Source: Chthoniobacter sp.
GTDB lineage: Bacteria; Verrucomicrobiota; Verrucomicrobiia; Chthoniobacterales; Chthoniobacteraceae
Assembly: GCA_025352865.1 (NCBI GenBank)
Contig: JANXSB010000219.1
Span: forward strand, 1 to 12,013
Length of the DNA: 12,013 nucleotides
Direction of reading: 5' to 3'
Under the pieces are notes generated by a model that ran no database searches, was not told the origin of the DNA, and worked only from the letters and a program-made list of their open reading frames with translations. A program made the position numbers and the translations under genes. Below, one piece after another: positions 1-5,444 of the stretch (position 1 is its first letter; each line of letters begins with the position of its first letter).

Positions 1-1
1 G

Positions 2-160
2 CGGGCCGCGGATCGCGGACGCTGGATGCGCTCGCAAGCCGCGCTCGAAGCGCTGCTCCAGCCCTTCGGCGAATGGCAGCAGGAACGGATGACGTATGCG
101 TGGACCGGCCTCGAAGGCTTGTGGTGCGCGCTCGCGAAAAACGGAGAGGAGCCGCGCTGA
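2..160 (+). CDS. C-terminal end of an unidentified protein (5' cut by window edge)
   Basis: An open frame enters from the left edge and gives 52 residues before a TGA at 158-160. The stop shares its last base with the ATG of the next gene (TGATG), the usual arrangement of translationally coupled operon genes, so this frame is very probably the real upstream gene. The visible tail is rich in Trp, Gln and Glu (it includes GEWQQERMTYAW and ends KNGEEPR), has no membrane segment, and shows no motif I recognise. Because it precedes an acetyltransferase and a GT-C-like membrane protein, a role in surface polysaccharide synthesis is a reasonable inference, but the fragment itself does not show it. 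Confidence 0.6.
   Translation, partial: RAADRGRWMRSQAALEALLQPFGEWQQERMTYAWTGLEGLWCALAKNGEEPR
143..151 (+). promoter_or_regulatory. Shine-Dalgarno site deciding the start at 160
   Basis: The sequence GGAGAGGAG ends 8 bases before the ATG at 160. It supports that start over the in-frame ATG at 73, which lies deep inside the upstream gene and would add 29 residues unlike the acetyltransferase family. Confidence 0.75.
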
Positions 161-633
161 TGCCCATTGCAGACGACGTGAAGCTCGGGAACGGCGTGAT
201 GATTTTCCACCCGGAACTCGTGAATCTCTACGGCTGCGAGATCGGCGCGGAGACGAGCATCGGGCCGTTCGTCGAGATTCAGCGCGGCGTGCGGATCGGG
301 CGCGCGTGCAAGATTTCGTCGCACAGTTTCATCTGCGAAGGCGTGACGATCGAGGACGAGGTGTTCGTCGGGCACGGCGTCATTTTCATCAATGACAAAC
401 ATCCGCGCGCGACCTCGGCAGGCCGTCCGCAAACGGCGGCGGACTGGAGCGTGATCGAGACGCACGTCGGGCGCGGGGCATCCATTGGGAGCGGTGCGGC
501 GGTGCTGTGCGGCGTGCGCATCGGCGCGGGCGCGATGATCGGCGCAGGCGCGGTGGTGACGCGCGATGTGCCGCCCGGCGCGACGGTCGCGGGCGTGCCG
601 GCCCGCGTGCTGGCGCGCGGAGGCGGAGCGTGA
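160..633 (+). CDS. hexapeptide-repeat (left-handed beta-helix) N-acetyltransferase, sugar-nucleotide type
   Basis: A 157-residue protein made almost wholly of hexapeptide turns (IGAETSIGPF, IGRACKI, IEDEVFVG, IGSGAAV, IGAGAMIG), the repeat that builds the left-handed beta-helix of acyl-CoA-dependent acetyltransferases. The end, GAVVTRDVPPGATVAGVPAR, is the standard family C-terminus. The loop FINDKHPRA (around residues 76-84, with Asn78, Asp79, His81) resembles the active-site loop of enzymes that N-acetylate amino sugars on nucleotides (WbpD/WlbB and FdtC/QdtC types). The likely reaction is transfer of acetyl from acetyl-CoA to a 3-amino sugar nucleotide in the cytoplasm, for O-antigen or capsule precursors; the exact sugar cannot be read from sequence. 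The start is fixed by a strong Shine-Dalgarno site and the TGATG overlap with the upstream gene; its stop overlaps the next start by 4 bases (GTGA). Family is sure, substrate is not. Confidence 0.9.
   Translation: MPIADDVKLGNGVMIFHPELVNLYGCEIGAETSIGPFVEIQRGVRIGRACKISSHSFICEGVTIEDEVFVGHGVIFINDKHPRATSAGRPQTAADWSVIETHVGRGASIGSGAAVLCGVRIGAGAMIGAGAVVTRDVPPGATVAGVPARVLARGGGA
619..628 (+). promoter_or_regulatory. Shine-Dalgarno site for the GTG start at 630
   Basis: A purine-rich GGAGGCGGAG run lies within the last codons of the acetyltransferase, directly before the GTG at 630. With the 4-base GTGA overlap it supports coupled translation of the membrane protein from this start rather than from any codon further upstream. 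Confidence 0.6.
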
Positions 634-2567
634 AAGCGGGGCGCACGCTGCTCTGCGCGCTGCTCGCGCTCGGTGTCGTGGCGGTGATCGCGGTCTGTTA
701 CGCGACGCCGTTTCAGGACGGCGACCTTTTCTGGCACATGGCCTACGCGAAGCAGATGCTCGCACGCGGCACGCTGCGGCTGGATCACACGGCGTTTTCG
801 TGGACGCCCGCGAGCAACCGGATGATCTACTGCGCATGGGCGTCGGAGCTGGTGCTCTATGAAATGTGGGAACGTCTCGGGCCGTGGAGCCTGTTCGCGC
901 TGCGCTACGCGGTGGTGCTCGCGGCGCTGGCACTGCCGTGGTCTTTGGCGCGGCGGCTGAGGCTCGCGCGCGAGCCGCTGACGTATCTCGTGCTGCTCAT
1001 CGCCGCGCTCGTCGCGAGCGCCGGGACGATCATCAAGCCGGAGCTTTTTTCGCTGCTCTTCATGGCGCTCGTGGTGTGGGCGTTTTTCCGCGGGAAGCAG
1101 GCGGCGCGCGAGGGCGCGGCCCCGGAACGCTGGTTCTACCTGGTTCCCGCGCTCATCGCGCTGTGGGTGAATTTCCACGGCGCGTTCATCATGGTCGCGC
1201 CATTTCTCCTCGCGACGGCGCTTGGCGAAGGACTCAACCTCATCCTCGCACGCGGCTCCGCGCGGCCCGCGCGCGCTTTCCGCCACCTGCTCGCCGCGTG
1301 GGCGCTGAGCGGCGCGGCCACGGTGCTGAACCCGTATGGCTGGCGCTATCCCGCGCAGCTTTTCGCGGACTACGCGCTGCGCCGCACGGCCCGCCCGGAT
1401 GAGGGCTGGAACCAGGCGCATCGCTCGGTCTTCGCGGCAGCGGGGCCGGGGCTGAACCATGTCCATCTGCTGTGGCTCATGCTCGCGTTGCTGGGCGGTG
1501 CGCTGCTGCTGCGGGCGTGGGCCGCGCCGCGCCGGGCGCGCGTGGATTTCACGCTCGTGCTGGCGAATGCCGCCTACGTGCCGCTCTACCTCATCTACAT
1601 GCGCTCGACTTCGTTTTGGGGGCCGGTCTTTGCGTGCGGTTTTCTTTTCGCGGCGGCGCAGACGCGTGACTGGCTCGTGGAAAATGGCCGCGCGTTTGCG
1701 GTGCGGACGTTTGCGAGAAAAGCGGTCGCGCCCCTCGCGGCGATGACGTGCGTGGTGCTCGGCGCGTTTGCGGTGCAGACCGCTTTTCTGCCCGCGCCGT
1801 GGACGTGGGTTGGCTTTGGCATCAGCTATCTCAATCCCGTACCGGAGGCGGAGTATCTCGCGGCGTCGCGGCTCGGGCCGCGGGTGCTGAATCTTTTCGA
1901 CACCGGCGGCTACCTGCTCTGGCGGCTAGAGCCGCGCTTCCGGGTGATGACGGATCAGCGCTCGTTTCCGTATCTCGACTGGTTCGCGGAGCAGTCCGCA
2001 TTTTCCACCGGCCAGAATTTCGACAGCTTCCTCGCCGCGCATCCCGCGGACGTGGCGGTGATCGATCTCATCAAGGAACCCGTGTGGCGCAATTTTCTCC
2101 GCGCGCCTGGCTGGCGGCTCGTTTATTTCGGGCCGACGGCGGCGATCTTTGTCCCCGCCAACACGGCGCCGGAGCGTCTCCCGGACGACCCTGCGCCCGC
2201 GCGTTTCACGCGACTGCGCAATGCGCGTGTGGCGGCGCGTGCCTTTCATTTCGCTTCGGTCATCGGCGATTTCCGCACCGTCTGGCTGATGGCGGGTCAG
2301 CTCGAAGGCGACCTGCGCGGGCAGGCGGAGCCCGCGGAACTCCAAGCCGTGCGCGACTATTGCGCCGCGCATCGTGCGTTGCGCTCCGGCGACACCGCGC
2401 GCTCTGCGGCACTTTTTCGCGCGGCCTTCGCGCGCTGCGAACCCGGTGAGCGCGACCGGCTCATCCAGACGCTCCTGCTGAGTCTCGAAGCGGCCGGTGC
2501 GGACACACCGCGCGCGGATACGGAGTCCATCCGCGCCGCGCTGCTAAAACTCGCCGCGCCGGAATGA
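630..2567 (+). CDS. polytopic GT-C-like membrane protein, probable lipid-linked-sugar glycosyltransferase
   Basis: This 645-residue protein starts with GTG at 630, overlapping the upstream stop. A first membrane helix at about residues 6-25 is followed by a loop D30-G-D32-L-F-W-H36, the acidic DxD-type first loop typical of GT-C glycosyltransferases (the widespread DxDxWWH family of large bacterial membrane proteins). More hydrophobic segments follow at about 86-104, 117-134, 138-153, 168-200 and on to about residue 400, with the family-like WVNFHGAF stretch at 179-186. The last ~220 residues are soluble and contain FDTGGYLLW (423-431) and M440-T-D-Q-R, resembling the 'GGYLiW ... DGR' region of the same uncharacterised family. 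By analogy it would use a polyprenyl-phosphate sugar on the periplasmic side of the inner membrane; donor and acceptor are unknown. Position between two acetyltransferases fits glycan assembly. Confidence 0.7.
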   Translation: MKAGRTLLCALLALGVVAVIAVCYATPFQDGDLFWHMAYAKQMLARGTLRLDHTAFSWTPASNRMIYCAWASELVLYEMWERLGPWSLFALRYAVVLAALALPWSLARRLRLAREPLTYLVLLIAALVASAGTIIKPELFSLLFMALVVWAFFRGKQAAREGAAPERWFYLVPALIALWVNFHGAFIMVAPFLLATALGEGLNLILARGSARPARAFRHLLAAWALSGAATVLNPYGWRYPAQLFADYALRRTARPDEGWNQAHRSVFAAAGPGLNHVHLLWLMLALLGGALLLRAWAAPRRARVDFTLVLANAAYVPLYLIYMRSTSFWGPVFACGFLFAAAQTRDWLVENGRAFAVRTFARKAVAPLAAMTCVVLGAFAVQTAFLPAPWTWVGFGISYLNPVPEAEYLAASRLGPRVLNLFDTGGYLLWRLEPRFRVMTDQRSFPYLDWFAEQSAFSTGQNFDSFLAAHPADVAVIDLIKEPVWRNFLRAPGWRLVYFGPTAAIFVPANTAPERLPDDPAPARFTRLRNARVAARAFHFASVIGDFRTVWLMAGQLEGDLRGQAEPAELQAVRDYCAAHRALRSGDTARSAALFRAAFARCEPGERDRLIQTLLLSLEAAGADTPRADTESIRAALLKLAAPE

Positions 2568-2622
2568 ACGCGACGGCGTCTTGCCGCTTCCCTTTTCATC
2601 TTCCACCGGCACTTTTCCGCGC

Positions 2623-3303
2623 ATGACTGCCCGTACCATTCCCGCCACACACGCGCTGCGCCCGCTCGTGGACGACCCGCCTTTCGAGACGGACATGGCG
2701 GCGCATCTGCGCGCGGAATTTTCCCCGGCCCAGCTCGCGGAACTGCTCGACCGCTTCGCTGCGGGCTCAGGCGCGTTTGACGCCACGATGCGCCGCGTCT
2801 GCTGGCGCGCGCTCGTCCGGCGGATGGGCCGCAGCGTGTGTATCGGGCGCGGCGTGATCCTCACGCACCCGGAGACTTTTTCCATCGGCGACGGCGTTTT
2901 CGTCGGCGACCACGCCGTGCTGCAAGGCCGCGCCGGCGGCGGGTGCGTGCTTGGCGACCGGGTTTGGATCGGGCCGCAAAGTTTTCTCGACGCGCGCGAT
3001 CTCGTGCTCGCGGAAAATGTGGGCTGGGGGCCGGGCGCGAAAGTGCTCGGCTCCGAGCACACGGGGCTGCCGCTGGAGGAGCCGGTCATCGCCACCGCGC
3101 TCGTCATCCGTCCCGTGCGCGTGGGGCGCGGCGCGGACATCGGCACGGGTGCGGTGCTGCTGCCGGGCGTGACGGTGGGCGAAGGCGCGATCGTCGGAGC
3201 GGGCGCGGTCGTCGCGGAGGATGTGCCCGCGCGGGCGGTCGTCGCCGGAGTGCCTGCGCGGTTTTTCCGCTGGCGCGGGAAGGATTGCGGCAGCGAAGTG
3301 TGA
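2623..3303 (+). CDS. hexapeptide-repeat acyltransferase (O-acetyltransferase-like)
   Basis: A 226-residue protein with an alpha-helical N-terminal extension (about residues 20-70, including AQLAELLDRF) followed by a left-handed beta-helix: VCIGRGVIL, FSIGDGVFVGD, CVLGDRVWIG, VRVGRGADIGTGAVLLPG, GAIVGAGAVVAEDVPARAVV. The loop GSEHTG carries His146, in the place where related sugar O-acetyltransferases have their catalytic histidine (inference from family). The C-terminal GVPARFF is family-typical. The start could also be the TTG at 2581, adding 14 residues; ATG at 2623 is preferred because the family-like sequence begins later and the extra residues are low in structure. Neither start has a Shine-Dalgarno site. 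It lies 55 bases after the membrane protein on the same strand, so may belong to the same unit, and ends 14 bases before the convergent aminotransferase, with no terminator visible between. Acceptor unknown. Confidence 0.85.
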   Translation: MTARTIPATHALRPLVDDPPFETDMAAHLRAEFSPAQLAELLDRFAAGSGAFDATMRRVCWRALVRRMGRSVCIGRGVILTHPETFSIGDGVFVGDHAVLQGRAGGGCVLGDRVWIGPQSFLDARDLVLAENVGWGPGAKVLGSEHTGLPLEEPVIATALVIRPVRVGRGADIGTGAVLLPGVTVGEGAIVGAGAVVAEDVPARAVVAGVPARFFRWRGKDCGSEV

Positions 3304-3317
3304 GTTAATTACCGGGG

Positions 3318-4496
3318 TCACATGCCAGCCAGCGCGGCGGCGAGGGCGCGGTAGTCTTCGGTGCTGTTGTAGGCTTGCGCGGAGAGGCGGACGTGGCGGC
3401 GCGCGGGCGAGCCCCAGCGGATGATGGGGACTTCGATGCGGTGGTCTTCGAGCAGGCGAGTTTGCAGCGGGTCGATGCGGTCGGTGGTGAAAGGCACGCG
3501 CTGGAGCGAGTCGGGCAGGGGAATGGTGGCCATGCTCGCGAGCAGGGAATTTGGTGCGGGCAGCGCGACGCTGAGACGTCCGACGATGAGGGCGCGGGCG
3601 GCAGCGGCGAGTGCGCGGTTTTGGTCGTACAGCTCGGGCCAGCCGCCGGGGTGAAGGCTTGCTCCGAAACGGATGGCGTCGGGCACGGCGAGCCAGGCGG
3701 TGGGGTCGAGCGTGCCGGGCCAGTCGAAGCGGTCGTGAAAGTGGGAGCGTCCGGGACGGCGGATGTTTTCGCCGTGCGAGATGACGGCGGGGCGGATGTT
3801 GTCTTGACGGTCGGGGCGAACGTAGAGGAAGCCCGCGCCTTTGGGCGCGCAGACCCATTTGTGGAGGTTGCCGGTGTAGTAGGCGGGGCGGAGTCCGTCG
3901 AGATCGAGGGGCACGGAGCCGGGGGCGTGTGCGCCATCGACGAGGCAGTCGATACCGCGCTCGTCGAGCTGGCGGACGATTTTCTCGATGGGAAAAACGA
4001 GGGCGGTGGGGCTGGTGATGTGGTCGATGAAGGCGAGCCGGGTGCGCGCGGTGGTGGCGGCGAGGATGGCGTCGATGATCTGCCGCTCGTCCGTGAGCGG
4101 AAAGGGGACGCGGGCGACGGTGACGCGCGCGCCGGTGCGGCGGGCGGTGTCGAGGAGGACGCAGCGGCAGGCGTTGTAGTCGTGGTCGGTGGTGAGGATT
4201 TCGTCGCCGGGCGCAAAGTCGAGGGAGCGGACGACGGCGTTGACGCCCGCGGTGGCGTTGGCGACGAAGGCGAGGTGGCGCGCGTCGGCTTTCAAAAACG
4301 CGCCGAGCTGCTCGCGAGCGGCGTCGAGCAGCGGCTCCAGCTCGCGCTGTAAAAAGCGCACGGGCTCACTTTCCATGCGGGCGCGCAGCTCGTGCTGCGC
4401 GGCGAGGACGGGAGTCGGACACGCGCCGAAAGAGCCGTGATTGAGGAAGATGATTTCCGGGGACAGCGACCAGTGCTGGGCAAACGCGCTCGGCAT
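3318..4496 (-). CDS. class V PLP-dependent aminotransferase-fold enzyme, isopenicillin-N-epimerase-like
   Basis: The 392-residue protein matches the pattern of CefD-like class V enzymes: an N-terminal LNHGSFGACP (about 18-27), the cofactor aspartate in CLVDGAHAPG (Asp187, His190), and the Schiff-base lysine in GNLHKWVCAPKGAGFLYV (Lys213). Members catalyse PLP chemistry on amino acids (epimerisation, desulfuration, transamination); most annotated 'isopenicillin N epimerase' proteins outside beta-lactam producers have no known substrate, and no beta-lactam gene is nearby, so that name should not be taken literally. ATG at 4496 is chosen over a start at 4538, which would overlap the end of parA by 17 bases and add a basic, unstructured 14-residue stretch. 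The gene follows parA by 25 bases on the same strand and is probably cotranscribed with it. No Shine-Dalgarno site is seen. Length and key residues are normal. Confidence 0.88.
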   Translation of the reverse strand: MPSAFAQHWSLSPEIIFLNHGSFGACPTPVLAAQHELRARMESEPVRFLQRELEPLLDAAREQLGAFLKADARHLAFVANATAGVNAVVRSLDFAPGDEILTTDHDYNACRCVLLDTARRTGARVTVARVPFPLTDERQIIDAILAATTARTRLAFIDHITSPTALVFPIEKIVRQLDERGIDCLVDGAHAPGSVPLDLDGLRPAYYTGNLHKWVCAPKGAGFLYVRPDRQDNIRPAVISHGENIRRPGRSHFHDRFDWPGTLDPTAWLAVPDAIRFGASLHPGGWPELYDQNRALAAAARALIVGRLSVALPAPNSLLASMATIPLPDSLQRVPFTTDRIDPLQTRLLEDHRIEVPIIRWGSPARRHVRLSAQAYNSTEDYRALAAALAGM

Positions 4497-4521
4497 GCGA
4501 CGGGGACTTTTTTCCGAAAAC

Positions 4522-5301
4522 TCAGACCGCTCCCGCAATGGGATGGCGGTCGAGAAACTCGGCGGCGAGCGCTTTGTACGCCGCGGTGCCGAGGCCGCCG
4601 GGCTCGTATTCGAGGATGGGCTGGCCGTGGCTGGGGGCTTCGGCGAGGCGGACGCTGCGGGGGATGACGGTCTGGAAAATCACGTCGCCGAAATGCGCCT
4701 GGACTTCGGCGATGACCTGGGTGGCGAGGTTGTTGCGCATGAACATGGTCATGAGCACGCCGCCGATGGTGAGGCCGGGATTTGCGCCGCAGTCGCGGAC
4801 TTGCTGGACGACGTGGGAGATTTTGCTGAGGCCCTCGAGGGCAAAGTATTCGCACTGGAGCGGGATGAGGAGTTCGTCGGCGGCGGCGAGGGCGTTGGTC
4901 ATGAGGATGCCGAGGGATGGGGGGCAGTCGAGGAGGATGAAGTCGAACGGGGCGTCGTCGCGGAGCGGCTGGAGCGCGGCGCGGAGGCGGGTGAGGTGCT
5001 CGGCGGCGCGGGCGACTTCGATCTCGGCACCGGCGAGGTCGAGGTCGCCGGGGATGAGCCAGAGATGCTCCCAGCGAGTGGGGATGACTTTTTCCGCGAG
5101 CGTGCCGTGGCCGGTGAGCGGGCCGTAAATGGACAAACCCTCCGCGGAGGGAAAGCCGAGGGCGCTGGTGGCATTGGCCTGCGGATCGAGATCAATGAGG
5201 AGGATGCGCGCGCCGCGGGCGGCGAGGCAGGCCGCGAGATTGACGGAGGTCGTGGTTTTGCCCACGCCGCCTTTCTGATTGGCGACCGCGATGATTTTCA
5301 T
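4522..5301 (-). CDS. parA: ParA/Soj-family chromosome-partitioning ATPase
   Basis: A 259-residue protein with all parts of a chromosomal ParA: deviant Walker A KGGVGKTT (residues 10-17, with signature Lys10 and Lys15), Walker A' LLIDLDPQ (Asp37, Asp39), Walker B FILLDCPPS (Asp125) and the late family block RLAEAPSHGQPILEYEP. It lacks the N-terminal helix-turn-helix of plasmid ParA proteins, so it is the Soj type: an ATP-dependent dimer that binds DNA nonspecifically and is driven by ParB to move origins. The start at 5301 is set by the family's MKIIAVANQKGG; longer frames add only basic low-complexity residues. No Shine-Dalgarno site is visible. The usual partner parB is not next to it; an aminotransferase follows instead. 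It could thus serve chromosome segregation with a distant parB, or position another cargo as orphan ParA relatives do. Confidence 0.93.
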   Translation of the reverse strand: MKIIAVANQKGGVGKTTTSVNLAACLAARGARILLIDLDPQANATSALGFPSAEGLSIYGPLTGHGTLAEKVIPTRWEHLWLIPGDLDLAGAEIEVARAAEHLTRLRAALQPLRDDAPFDFILLDCPPSLGILMTNALAAADELLIPLQCEYFALEGLSKISHVVQQVRDCGANPGLTIGGVLMTMFMRNNLATQVIAEVQAHFGDVIFQTVIPRSVRLAEAPSHGQPILEYEPGGLGTAAYKALAAEFLDRHPIAGAV

Positions 5302-5371
5302 AGGGGCGCGGACTGTAGCGCGGGGCGGTGTCTTGACGAGGAAGGAAATGCGGCAGGCGGGCAGGGGACGT

Positions 5372-5388
5372 TTTTTCCCGCGGAAAAA
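5372..5388. repeat. inverted repeat between divergent parA and helicase genes
   Basis: TTTTTCC and GGAAAAA face each other across CGC in the 143-base gap between the two divergent starts; a CCGCGG palindrome sits at the centre. It could be an operator or a transcribed stem, but T-runs followed by CCGCG are frequent in this genome (for example 1083 and 5090), so the dyad may have arisen by chance. Confidence 0.4.
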
Positions 5389-5444
5389 CCTCTCGCGTCC
5401 GCTCAAAGCGTGGCATCCGTGGGCGAGATTTTTTTCCCGATGCG

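Noticed and set aside
279..1466. 395-codon minus-strand open frame
   Set aside because: Arg/Pro/His-rich, spans two well-supported plus-strand genes and shows no domain.
2767..3858. 363-codon minus-strand open frame
   Set aside because: Mostly Arg, His, Ala and Pro; it runs across the acyltransferase on one strand and the aminotransferase in another frame.
3375..4352. 325-codon plus-strand open frame opposite the PLP enzyme
   Set aside because: Gly/Val/Ala/Glu low-complexity shadow; the opposite strand has the cofactor lysine and aspartate motifs.
3318..4496. beta-lactam biosynthesis gene (cefD)
   Set aside because: Only the fold family fits; no other beta-lactam gene is near and this family is mostly of unknown function.
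5372..5388. parS site for ParB
   Set aside because: The dyad does not resemble the conserved TGTTTCACGTGAAACA parS palindrome.
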